From JANMCE01 sp963791625 (GTDB lineage: Bacteria > Actinomycetota > Acidimicrobiia > Acidimicrobiales > Ilumatobacteraceae), in NCBI GenBank assembly GCA_963791625.1, contig CAWBTA010000006.1, positions 1,488,001 to 1,552,000 of the forward strand: a stretch of 64,000 bases of DNA, written 5' to 3'. The position numbers and the translations under genes are program-made. Positions 17,642 through 26,058 of the stretch are shown here, in pieces. Each line of letters begins with the position of its first letter. Position 1 is the stretch's first letter. Under the pieces are notes generated by a model that had not been told where the DNA came from, made no database searches, and worked only from the letters and a program-made list of their open reading frames with translations.

Positions 17642-18061
17642 GTGAGTTCAGCATTGACGACGATGCTCACCGCGAACTGGTCACGGCCGCAGTTGGCCGT
17701 CGTCGCCGACTTCACATCATTCGAATCGCTGCGGGGCTGCTCATCGTTGCGGGCGGGGCAACGGCTGTCAGCAACCGCGCTGGCCATTTCGTTGGTGACG
17801 CTCTTTGGGTTCTTCCTTCTTCGGCCGATGCAAGACGCACTTCGTCGAGGAAGCGCCGACGACACCAGTCGAGTGGCCCCGTTGTTCCTCATCTCGACCA
17901 TTCTCGCCGTCGTGAGCGCCGCGCTGTCAGCCATGGCCACTGAGCACCGGACGCGCGTAGATTCACGCTTGGACGAACACTGCCCCTCGATGTTCGGCAT
18001 CACCGGCAAAGGTCGGATCTATACGCGAAATGGTTGCAGTCTGATCGTCGGGGCGAAGTGA
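17642..18061 (+). pseudogene. Possible remnant of a membrane transporter N-terminus
   Basis: A 139-codon frame from GTG 17642. Residues ~45-98 form two hydrophobic segments around GFFLLRPMQDALR, which resembles the first helices of MFS or nucleotide-exchange (Npt) type carriers (family pattern F-x-L-L-R-P-x-R-D-A). Nothing after residue ~98 looks like the remainder of such a protein, and codon quality falls, so this is read as a truncated remnant. Confidence is low. Confidence 0.35.
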
Positions 18062-18437
18062 TGCCCCACACATATTGGCTATCTCGTTTACCGTCGCCAG
18101 CCCAAGGGAAGTAGACCGCGATCGGATACGGCCATACCCGAAGACGAGAAGCAGCCAGATCCAGCTTGGGGTGCGAGTTGCCGTCAGCACGAGAACATCG
18201 GATGTGAGCACACCCGTCTTTGCACACGGTCGAGGCTCAGAAAGAGGGTCGACACCCACAGGAACGACGACGGTCGCCACGCAAAGACTCTATCGTCCGA
18301 TCAGCCCTGAATCGTGGCTCCAGAAGTCCGCGTCGCTCCTGGCATATTCATACGCTGGCAGGTTGCCTGTGAGCTATGTCAGAAGAACCCTGGTGGCTCG
18401 CACCGGCTCCGGCAGCAAACGTATCGACAGGAGCTGC
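18062..18437. other. Gap with no supportable gene
   Basis: Open frames exist on both strands (for example minus 17963-18280), but none shows recognisable family motifs or actinobacterial codon bias. Together with the transporter remnant upstream this stretch looks like decayed sequence next to polA. Confidence 0.5.
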
Positions 18438-21108
18438 TCAGCCCTTGGCGGCTGACCAGCTGTGGCCCATCGACACGTTGACTTCGAGAGGTACGCGCAG
18501 CTCAGCGGCGTTGTGCAGCACGCCGAGGGTAAGTTCCTTCACGTCGTCTTCATCACCTTCGGCCACTTCGACCACAACTTCGTCGTGCACTTGCAAAATC
18601 AACCGTGCATCGAACGACGCCTGGTCGAGCGCCTCGTCAAGGCGGATGAGCGCGACCTTGAAAATGTCCGCCGCGAGGCCCTGGATGCCAGCGTTCATCG
18701 CCTGACGTTCGCCGGCTTGGCGGATCTGGAAGTTGGGGCTCGACAGCTCGGGGATGGGCCGACGGCGACCGAAAAGCGTCTCGGTGTAGCCACGGCTGCG
18801 GGCCTCCTGCACGGTCGCATCCATGTAGGCGCGCACCGCGGGAAAGGCCACGAAGTAGGCGTCGAGGATCTCGGATGCTTCCTTGCGCCCGATGTTCAAA
18901 CGCTGGGCAAGACCGAAGGCTTCCATGCCGTAGGCGAGGCCGTACGACACCATCTTCGCCTTCGAACGCATCGGCAAGGTGACATCCTCCGGAGCCACGC
19001 CGAACACCCGTGAAGCAGTAGCTGTATGAATGTCTTGACCACTGGTGAAGGCTTCGATCAGGCCTGGGTCCTCGGCCAGATGGGCGATACAACGAAGCTC
19101 AATCTGGTTGTAGTCGGCAATCAGCAGAGTGTGCCCGGGCGGGGCAACGAACGCCTTACGGAACGCCCGACCCTCCTCGGAACGGACGGGAATGTTGTGG
19201 AGGTTCGGCTGATCGGAAGACAAACGACCGGTGCGAGCGACGGTCTGATTGAACGTGGCGTGGATGCGATGATCTGGACCAACTTCATTCAACAAACCCT
19301 CACCGTAGGTGCCGCGCAGCTTGTCGATTTCGCGGTATTGCATGAGCGGCTCGATGAACGCCGGCCACTCCTCGGCCAACTTCTCCAACGTCTGGGCATC
19401 GGTGCTGTAGCCGGTCTTGGTCTTCTTGCCGGGAACGAGTTGCTTCTCTTCATAGAGCAAGACCCGCAGCTGCGTAGGCGAGTTGAGATTGATCTCCTTG
19501 CCCGCCGCTTTGTAGCACTCCTGCTGCAGGCGACGGGCCTCGTTGGTGAGGTGGGTGTTGAGCGCTTTCAGTTCGTCAAGGTCAACACCTACGCCGATGT
19601 CCTCCATACGAGCTAGCACTCGCACCAGCGGATTCTCGATCTCGTCATACAGCTTGCGCATGCCCTGTGCGTCGAGCGCCGCCTCCAACTTCGGTGCCAG
19701 GCGAGCCACACCCAACGCGGCCCGGGCCGCCACTTGGGCCTCGTCGGCAGCCGTGCCGTCAAGGTCGAGCTGACCGCTGGGTGCACCGTCGGTCGCCAAC
19801 GTGTCACCGGTGTACTTCAGCAGCAAGCGCGGCGACGTCGTAGTTCTTTTCGGCCGGATCCAGGAGGTAGGAAGCAATGGCGGTGTCGACGGAGAGCGAC
19901 GTGACGTCAAGCCCCAATCCCGTCAGTGAGCGCAGCAGCGGCTTGGCTTCGTGCATCCGCATCGGACGACCGTCAAGGAGCGCAGCTTGCACCTGCGTAT
20001 CGGCCAAATGCTCAACCGGAATCCACGCCACTGCTCCCGACTCGCCATCGGTGACGACGGCCAGACCGAGAAGAGCTGTACGGCCTGCTTCACCAGCCCA
20101 CGACCCGGCCATGTCGAGGACGGTCAAACCAGAAAGAGCTGCCACCGAATCAGCAGGCTTCTCGCAGCGAGTCACTTCGGCATCCACCACGTTGCCCGAC
20201 GACACCGCGCCCTCGTATGCCGCCGCGCCTCCACTCGCTGGTTGCAGCACCGCGAGAAGACGATCGAATAGCGTACGGAACTCAAGGAAGTCGAACAGTT
20301 TCTTCACTTCGGCCAGATTCGGGTGCAGCACCAACTCATCGATATCGAATTCGATCGGCGCATCGCGACGCAGCACCATGAGCTCGAAGTTCTTCCGCAC
20401 GATTGCTTCGTTCTCAATCAGCGACGACTTCAACTTCGGTGTCTGCTTGTCGACGTTTTCGAAGATGCCGTCAAGGCTGCCGTAGGTGAGCAGCAGCTTG
20501 GCCGCGGTCTTCTCCCCCACCCCGGGAACTCCGGGCAGGTTGTCGCTGGTGTCGCCGCGCATGGCCGCGTATTGCGGATAAAGCGCAGGCGTGACGCCGG
20601 TCCGTTCGAGGATGCCGGCCTCGTCGTAGAACGCGTAGTCCGAGACTCCCCGCTTGTTATAGAGCACCTTCACGTGGGGGTCATCGACCAGCTGATAACT
20701 GTCGCGATCACCGGTCACGATGATCACGTCGTCGCCGCGGGCCTTGCCCTGTTCGGCGACCGTGGCGATGATGTCGTCCGCTTCCCAACCGATGAGCTCA
20801 AGCTGGGTCATGCCGAGCGCGGTCACGACCTCGCGCACGAGCCCCATCTGCTGCCGCAAGATGTCGGGCGTGGCTTCCCGTTGTGCCTTGTACGTCGACA
20901 GCGCCTCGTGTCGAAACGTCGGCTCGGGCCGATCGAAGGTGACCACGATGCGATCGGGCTGGTGATCCTTCATCAGGTTGATGAGCATCGAGGTGAACCC
21001 GAACACCGCGTTGGTGACCTGCCCCGAGGCCGTCGCCATGTCGGTCGGGAGCGCGAAGAACGCTCGGTAGGTGAGCGAATTGCCATCGAGAATCATCAGC
21101 CGGGCCAC
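18438..21108 (-). CDS. polA: DNA polymerase I, split by a one-base shift
   Basis: Fills gaps in lagging-strand synthesis and excision repair. Corrected length 889 residues, as expected. N-terminal 5'-3' nuclease: DGNSLTYRAFFALP, GDRDSYQLV and GDTSDNLPGVPGVGEKTA. A degenerate central exonuclease-like domain lacks clear acidic catalytic motifs, as in other actinobacteria. Polymerase domain: motif A ADYNQIELR, motif B RSKAKMVSYGLAYGM, motif C LQVHDEVVVEV. Translation changes frame between YDVAAL and KYTGDTL; one surplus base near 19824 explains it. Because polA is normally indispensable or nearly so, an assembly error is much likelier than a real break. Confidence 0.95.
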
Positions 21109-21118
21109 GGCTGAGAGA

Positions 21119-21694
21119 CTACGGCGTCAGATCACCCGAGATAATTCGATCAGCGACGTCCTTCATGCGGGTGCGCTCGCTCATGGCCTTTTTCTGGATG
21201 AAGGCGAACGCTTCGGCTTCTTTCATCCCGCTGCCGTCCATCAGGATTCCCTTGGCCCGATCAACCAGCTTGCGAGTGGCGAGCTGGTCTTCGAGGCTGG
21301 CCACGTCGCTGGCGAGGGCCTGCATTTCCCGGAAACGACCGATAGCCAGTTCCATGGCCGGGATCAGATCGCTCTTCTGGTACGGCTTCACAAGATACGC
21401 GAGCGCGCCAGCGTCTCGGGCCCGCTCGACGAACTCGCGCTGGCTGAACGCGGTCAGCACCAAGATGCCGCAGATCTTCTCGGCATTGATGAGCCGAGCC
21501 GCCTCGATGCCGTCGATACCGGGCATTTTGACGTCGAGAATGGCCAGATCGGGCTTGAGCGAGCGGACGAGCTCGACCGCCTGATCACCGCGGCCACATT
21601 CGCCGACGACGACGTACCCCTCTTCTTCGAGGGTTTCCCGCAGATCCAAACGGATGATGGCTTCATCTTCCGCAATCACAACTCGTGTAGGCAC
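21119..21694 (-). CDS. pdtaR: ANTAR-domain response regulator (PdtaR type)
   Basis: 191 residues. A receiver domain (1-120) has D9/E10/D11-type acidic residues in VVIAEDEAI, phospho-acceptor D54 in LAILDVKMPG, and K in YLVKPYQ. The C-terminal ANTAR RNA-binding helices (about 125-185) show KLVDRAKGILM and EAEAFAFIQKKAMSERTRM. Such regulators bind paired hairpins in nascent mRNA and prevent termination; in mycobacteria the partner is the PdtaS kinase. Adjacency to polA is shared with Mycobacterium. No PdtaS-like kinase is in this window. Confidence 0.92.
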   Translation of the reverse strand: MPTRVVIAEDEAIIRLDLRETLEEEGYVVVGECGRGDQAVELVRSLKPDLAILDVKMPGIDGIEAARLINAEKICGILVLTAFSQREFVERARDAGALAYLVKPYQKSDLIPAMELAIGRFREMQALASDVASLEDQLATRKLVDRAKGILMDGSGMKEAEAFAFIQKKAMSERTRMKDVADRIISGDLTP

Positions 21695-21741
21695 CGGGGC
21701 ATTCTTTCATCCCTCGGCGCGATTCGTGGCCCGAAATGGCC

Positions 21742-22026
21742 CTATGTGCCCGAAAGCTCGTCAAGAAGTTGGTCCTGCCGGGTTTCCAACCTGGCAATTT
21801 CCGACACGATATCGGCCCGACGCCGAGTGAACGCGTCAGCGTGGCGACCCGAATCCTTTGCTTCGCGAGCGTCGAAAGGTGAGTCAGACATGATGGCCCG
21901 CAACCGGTGATCATCGGCCTCGTCCGTCATCTGCAGCCGCTGCTCCTCCAACGCCGCCAACTCCTGCCGCAGCCGCTTCAGCTGCAACCCGTTTGACTTC
22001 AACTTCCGCTCCACCAAAAACCGCAT
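21742..22026 (-). CDS. Small coiled-coil protein of unknown function
   Basis: 94 residues from ATG 22026 (MRFLVERKLKSNG). Nearly all is predicted helix with heptad-like Leu spacing (LQLKRLRQELAALEEQRLQM; later IARLETRQDQLLDEL). No signal peptide or catalytic motif. It lies 47 bp upstream of pdtaR on the same strand and may share its transcript. Function not recognised. Confidence 0.6.
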   Translation of the reverse strand: MRFLVERKLKSNGLQLKRLRQELAALEEQRLQMTDEADDHRLRAIMSDSPFDAREAKDSGRHADAFTRRRADIVSEIARLETRQDQLLDELSGT

Positions 22027-22059
22027 GGTTGGAAAGTGTAGGCGTGCCAACATTTGGCT

Positions 22060-22415
22060 GTGGCCGACGACCACCCGCTGCTGTCGATCTTTTTGTTTGC
22101 TGCCCGGGAGAGTTCCCGCCGGCGGACGGGCAGGCGAGCTTCACGCCGTCGATACGACCCGAGCAAGCCGCGGTCGTGAACGGCCTGGCCGGGCGACCGG
22201 AGATGTCGATTGAAGTCGCTGCCGGCACGGAGAATCTCGGCACGGGCCGGGCCCTTATCGGCGAAGCCCTCAAGCTCACGCCAGCCGGAGAGCCACTCTT
22301 TGCTGCAATCTCCCCCGGCAACGCCCGCTCCGTGCGAGCGTTCTTAGCGATGGGCTTCGTGCCGATCGGAAGCGAAGTCATCATCGACCACCGCTTCGTC
22401 GGCCCCGAGCCCTAG
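22060..22415 (+). pseudogene. Degenerate GNAT acetyltransferase with internal deletion and frameshift
   Basis: From GTG 22060 the frame reads ADDHPLLSIFLFAAR. One base short of GGGG at 22106-22108 shifts it; the continuation GEFPPADGQ is one frame away. After EQAAVV the sequence passes straight to NGLAGRPEMSIEV, GTGRALIGEAL and PGNARSVRAFLAMGFVPIG. From memory of the family, actinobacterial relatives have roughly 100 more residues between these parts, so the locus appears to have lost its middle. It keeps the acetyl-CoA loop but not a whole fold, so it is probably non-functional. Confidence 0.6.
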
Positions 22416-22732
22416 CAGTTTCTGGTGCGCCAGGATTCGCGCGTCCGCGGACGGTCTGGCTATCGGACCGTCGATCTTCTCGCCGTCTGACCGCACCACA
22501 CACACCGTCATCCGCGCGTTACGACTATCCATTCGCGCATAACGCCTCTTTCGCCCGCTGGATCGCCCGATTTTTGTCCAATGCGCGAATGGATGGGCCC
22601 TATCGCGCGATTGCCGACCTACCGGCCGCCGATGCAACCCTTTTTCACCACCCTGCTCGCCGGACCCGCGAAGTTGTGGGTCGAACAGAAACCTCGACAC
22701 GAAAGGTTCGAGTAGCGACACGTCGCTGTTAA
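22416..22732. other. Intergenic region upstream of the tRNA, no gene seen
   Basis: 317 bp between the GNAT remnant and the tRNA. A minus-strand open frame across it (22344-22760) runs through the tRNA and has no recognisable motif. The notable content is the long inverted repeat listed at 22527-22594 and scattered CGCGCGTTA / CGCGCATAA-like words. Confidence 0.5.
22527..22594. repeat. 14-bp perfect inverted repeat with 40-nt loop
   Basis: ATCCATTCGCGCAT at 22527-22540 is repeated exactly in inverse orientation at 22581-22594. Related words (CCGCGCGTTA at about 22512, TCGCGCGA at about 22604) flank it. It could be a cruciform or RNA stem, a paired operator, or the end of an old mobile element; the sequence alone does not decide. 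Confidence 0.75.
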
Positions 22733-22809
22733 TGGTGCCCCAGGTGGGACTCGAACCCACACCGTGCGGGGTTTGAATCCGCTGCCTCTGCCAATTGGGC
22801 CACTGGGGC
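22733..22809 (-). tRNA. tRNA with CAA anticodon (Leu by anticodon), short variable arm
   Basis: On the minus strand the acceptor stem GCCCCAG pairs with CTGGGGC, followed by discriminator A and an encoded CCA. The T arm is GTGGG-TTCGAGT-CCCAC. The anticodon loop reads TTCAAAC, giving anticodon CAA (leucine, UUG). The anticodon stem GCGGA/CCCGC has one A-C mismatch at its loop end. The variable region is only 5 nt (ACGGT), i.e. class I, whereas bacterial tRNA-Leu normally has a long variable arm. The tRNA call is firm; the amino acid it carries is not. Confidence 0.85.
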
Positions 22810-22901
22810 GTGACGGCTGCTCACACTACCGGGCGGTAGCTCGTTCGGCACATCAAATCCGCCTAACCTAGGGTTTGAGGTCATAGGAGGCCGCTGCCGC
22901 A

Positions 22902-24077
22902 ATGCTTGCTTTTACCTTCCCAGGACAAGGTTCACAACGTCCGGGCATGGGACGACCGTGGGTCGATCACGAGAGTTGGGAACTTGTCGATGAGGCAAGT
23001 GCTGTTGCCGACCGTGATGTCGCACGCCTGCTTCTCGATGCTGACGCTGACGAACTGAAAGACACGCGCAACGCCCAGCTCACCACGTTCGTTTCCAGCC
23101 TGATGGTGCTCGATGCGGTCGAGCGTCTCGGTCTTGAACCGGCGTATTGCGGCGGTCACAGCCTTGGCGAGTACACCGCGCTCACCGCTACTGGCGCGCT
23201 GTCGTTCGAAGACGGGGTGCGACTGGTCTGCGAGCGGGCCGACGCCATGCACATCGCCGGTGCAGAGAACCCGGGCACGATGGCCGCTGTGTTGGGGCTC
23301 GATGACGATCTGGTCGAAGTGGCCTGCCGTCGGGCCGACTCCGATGTGTGGGTCGCCAACTTCAACGCCCCTGGCCAGGTGGTGATTGCCGGCTCGCCCG
23401 AAGGCGTCGCCGCGGCCGCCGCCCACGCCAAGGAACTCGGGGCCAAGAAGGTCATGCCGCTTCCCGTTTCGGGCGCGTTCCACACGCCGTTTATGGCGCC
23501 CGCCCGCGATCGACTTCGTAAAGCCATTGCCGAGGCGAACCCGCGCGACACCGAGGTTCCGGTGGTGTCCAACGTGGATGCCATCGCCCACGACCAAGGC
23601 AGCGATTGGGCCAGCCTGTTGTCGGCCCAGCTCTCGTCTCCGGTTCGCTGGAAGCATTGCCTACTTACGTTGGAAGAAGCAGGCGTCACTGACTTCATCG
23701 AGCTCGGTCCTGGTGGCGTGCTCAGCGGTATGGCCAAGCGCACACTTGATTCGGCCCGCACCATATCGGTCGCAACGCCCGATGAACTCGACAAGCTGAT
23801 CGAGTTCGTATCGGCCGGCATACCACTGGCCGGTGCCAGCATTGAAGGCGAGCATCTGTTTGCTACCGAGCGGCTCGTCGTCAGCCCTGCGGCCGGCGTT
23901 TTCACCCCTTCCGGAGGTTTGGTCGATGGTTCTCGAATTGAGGTTGGTCACGTGATTGGTCATGTGAACGGACAGGAAGTGCGTTCATCCTTCACTGGCA
24001 TCTTTCAGGCCTACATAGGTCTAGAAGGCGAGCGGGTCACCGTTCGCCAGCCCATGGCCTGGCTGAGGACAATCTGA
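22902..24077 (+). CDS. fabD: Malonyl-CoA:ACP transacylase with extra C-terminal biotinyl/lipoyl-like domain
   Basis: Loads malonyl groups on acyl carrier protein. Residues 1-305 are a standard FabD: PGQGSQRPGMG, nucleophile S87 in GGHSLGEYTAL, and catalytic H194 in GAFHTPFM. Unusually the protein runs on to 391 residues. The tail (about 325-391: VVSPAAGVFTP, GSRIEVGHVIGHVNG, then SSFTGIFQAYIGLEGE) has the repeat pattern of a biotinyl/lipoyl half-barrel but no lysine at the modification hairpin. AGGAGG at 22885-22890 precedes the ATG. It overlaps fabH by one base pair (TGATG) and starts the fab operon. Confidence 0.93.
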   Translation: MLAFTFPGQGSQRPGMGRPWVDHESWELVDEASAVADRDVARLLLDADADELKDTRNAQLTTFVSSLMVLDAVERLGLEPAYCGGHSLGEYTALTATGALSFEDGVRLVCERADAMHIAGAENPGTMAAVLGLDDDLVEVACRRADSDVWVANFNAPGQVVIAGSPEGVAAAAAHAKELGAKKVMPLPVSGAFHTPFMAPARDRLRKAIAEANPRDTEVPVVSNVDAIAHDQGSDWASLLSAQLSSPVRWKHCLLTLEEAGVTDFIELGPGGVLSGMAKRTLDSARTISVATPDELDKLIEFVSAGIPLAGASIEGEHLFATERLVVSPAAGVFTPSGGLVDGSRIEVGHVIGHVNGQEVRSSFTGIFQAYIGLEGERVTVRQPMAWLRTI

Positions 24078-25030
24078 TGCCCGCCGTACCCCCCGGAACC
24101 CCCGGTGCCCGCATCGTCGGTTGGGGTTCGGCACTGCCGCCCACCGTGATCACCAACGACGACCTCGAAGCCAGCGGCCTTGAGACCAACGACGCGTGGA
24201 TTCGCGAGCGCACCGGCATCGAGCGTCGCCACTGGGGTGGTACCACCATGTCACTGTCCGTCGAGGCTGCGTCCAAGGCGCTCGAAATGTCGGGCCTCGA
24301 CCGATCCACCATCGAGATGGTTGTACTTGCGACTACTACGCCTGACCAGCAGGTGCCGGCCACGGCCTGCAGCGTGCAGGACGAACTCGGCCTTACGTGC
24401 GGCGCGTTCGACGTGAACGCTGCCTGTTCCGGCTTTGTCTATGCGCTCATCACCGCACATGGCATGATCGCCGCTGGCATGCGACGCGCGCTGGTGATCG
24501 GTACCGACACACTAAGCCGCATCACCGACAAAACCGACCGCGGCACCGCCATCCTTTTCGGCGACGGCTCCGGCGCAGTCGTGCTCGAAGCCACCGAAGG
24601 GCCCGGGCAGCTGCTGAGCTGGGATATCGACTCGGTCGGCGCCGCCCGCCACAACCTGTACGCCAATCACGGCGAAAAACTGATCATGGACGGCAAAGAT
24701 GTCTTCCGCCGCGCCGTTCGTATCATGGTCGACTCCGGCGAAAAGACGCTCAAGGCCGCCGGTGTCACGGCCGATGAGATTGCGTTGGTCGTGCCCCACC
24801 AGGCCAACTCGCGCATCATTGAGGCGGCCATCAGCCGATTGGGTATCCCCGCCGAGCGCACTGCCATCGTGCTGCAGGAAACGGGCAATACCTCCGCTGC
24901 TTCCATTCCCCTCGCGCTGGTACACGCCATCGACAACGGCCGGGTGAAAGACGGCGACCTCGTGCTCCTCGTCGGTTTCGGCGCGGGCATGACCGCTGCG
25001 TCGGCATTGCTTCGCTGGGGCACCACGTGA
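24077..25030 (+). CDS. fabH: Beta-ketoacyl-ACP synthase III
   Basis: Starts fatty-acid chains by condensing an acyl-CoA with malonyl-ACP. 317 residues, usual size. The catalytic triad is visible: C117 in VNAACSGFVYAL, H in VVPHQANSRI and N in ETGNTSAASIP. WIRERTGIERR near the N-terminus is the family CoA-binding segment. It overlaps fabG by 4 bp (GTGA). A typical second gene of an actinobacterial fabD-fabH-acp-fabF cluster. Confidence 0.96.
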   Translation: MPAVPPGTPGARIVGWGSALPPTVITNDDLEASGLETNDAWIRERTGIERRHWGGTTMSLSVEAASKALEMSGLDRSTIEMVVLATTTPDQQVPATACSVQDELGLTCGAFDVNAACSGFVYALITAHGMIAAGMRRALVIGTDTLSRITDKTDRGTAILFGDGSGAVVLEATEGPGQLLSWDIDSVGAARHNLYANHGEKLIMDGKDVFRRAVRIMVDSGEKTLKAAGVTADEIALVVPHQANSRIIEAAISRLGIPAERTAIVLQETGNTSAASIPLALVHAIDNGRVKDGDLVLLVGFGAGMTAASALLRWGTT

Positions 25031-25734
25031 CCGGTCGGGTCGTGTTGATCACGGGCGGATCAAAGGGCATTGGACTCGCGTGTGCTCAGCGCTTTGCCAA
25101 AGAGGGCGACCAGGTGGCCGTCACCTACAACTCGTCTCCCCCGCCCGACGGCTTCCTCGCCGTGCAGTGCGACGTCACCGATCAGGCCTCAGTCGATCGA
25201 GCATTCGCGACCGTAGAAGAGCAGTACGGTCCGGTCGAGATACTCGTGGCCAACGCCGGCATCACCAACGACAAGCTGCTACTGCGCATGAGTGAGGATG
25301 ACTTCGCCGGCGTCATCAACGCCAACCTCACCGGCGCCTTCCGGGTAGCCAAGCGCGCCGCGCAAGGCATGCTGAAGATGCGCCGCGGACGGGTCATTTT
25401 CATGTCTTCCGTCGTCGGCATGCTCGGCTCGGCCGGCCAGGTCAACTACGCGGCATCAAAGGCCGGACTCATCGGCATGGCCCGCTCCATGGCTCGCGAG
25501 CTCGGCAGCCGCAGCATCACCGTCAACGTCGTCGCGCCGGGTCCGGTCGCCACCGACATGACGGCGGCGCTCGACGAAAAAGTAATCGCCGCCATGACCG
25601 AGCAGGTGCCGCTGAAGCGAGTGGCGACCGCAGATGAAATCGCCGGCGCAGTAGCCTTCTTGGCCAGTCCTGATGCTGCCTACATCACCGGAGCCGTCAT
25701 CCCTGTGGATGGCGGCCTCGGCATGGGTCACTAG
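25027..25734 (+). CDS. fabG: 3-oxoacyl-ACP reductase
   Basis: NADPH-dependent reduction of 3-oxoacyl-ACP. 235 residues, an SDR with GGSKGIG cofactor loop, NAGITND, catalytic Ser in FMSSVVG and YxxxK as YAASKAG, and the C-terminal FabG-type ITGAVIPVDGGLGMGH. The GTG start overlaps the fabH stop. Its place inside the fab operon separates it from generic SDR enzymes, such as the two at 57-58.6 kb. Confidence 0.93.
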   Translation: MTGRVVLITGGSKGIGLACAQRFAKEGDQVAVTYNSSPPPDGFLAVQCDVTDQASVDRAFATVEEQYGPVEILVANAGITNDKLLLRMSEDDFAGVINANLTGAFRVAKRAAQGMLKMRRGRVIFMSSVVGMLGSAGQVNYAASKAGLIGMARSMARELGSRSITVNVVAPGPVATDMTAALDEKVIAAMTEQVPLKRVATADEIAGAVAFLASPDAAYITGAVIPVDGGLGMGH

Positions 25735-25821
25735 CGTGACATCCGTGTTCTTGCGATGGTTACCGTCCGTCGTGAAGCCTTCCGATACATTCTCATCGTT
25801 CCCCAACTAGGAGTTATTACC

Positions 25822-26058
25822 GTGGATGAAGCCATGTTCGCCCGTTTCAAGAAGTGTGCCGTCGACGTGCTGTCGGTTGACGAGTCAAAGATCGTTCCCA
25901 CCGCCAAGTTCGCCGACGATCTTGATGCCGACAGCCTCGACCTGGTCGAGCTCGTCATGGCCCTCGAAGAAGAGTTCGGCGTTTCGGTTCCCGAGGAGGA
26001 GCTTGAAGGCATCGGTACCGTGCAGCAGGCCTACGACCTCGTGGTCAACAAGCTCTAA
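25822..26058 (+). CDS. acpP: Acyl carrier protein
   Basis: 78-residue carrier for growing acyl chains. The phosphopantetheine serine is S38 in DADSLDLVEL, followed by the acidic helix II (EEEFGVSVPEEEL) that docks Fab enzymes. Start: GTG 25822 is preferred to ATG 25834 because AGGAG lies 8 nt before the GTG. The frame is open upstream to 25756, but that part lacks ACP character. The stop TAA shares a base with the ATG of fabF. Confidence 0.95.
   Translation: MDEAMFARFKKCAVDVLSVDESKIVPTAKFADDLDADSLDLVELVMALEEEFGVSVPEEELEGIGTVQQAYDLVVNKL

Noticed and set aside
18438..19910. polA as two genes (separate nuclease and polymerase proteins)
   Set aside because: The halves overlap out of frame at a conserved linker, and one corrected base restores a standard 889-residue enzyme.
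22344..22760. 138-codon minus-strand frame through the tRNA
   Set aside because: It reads through the tRNA gene and has no recognisable domain.
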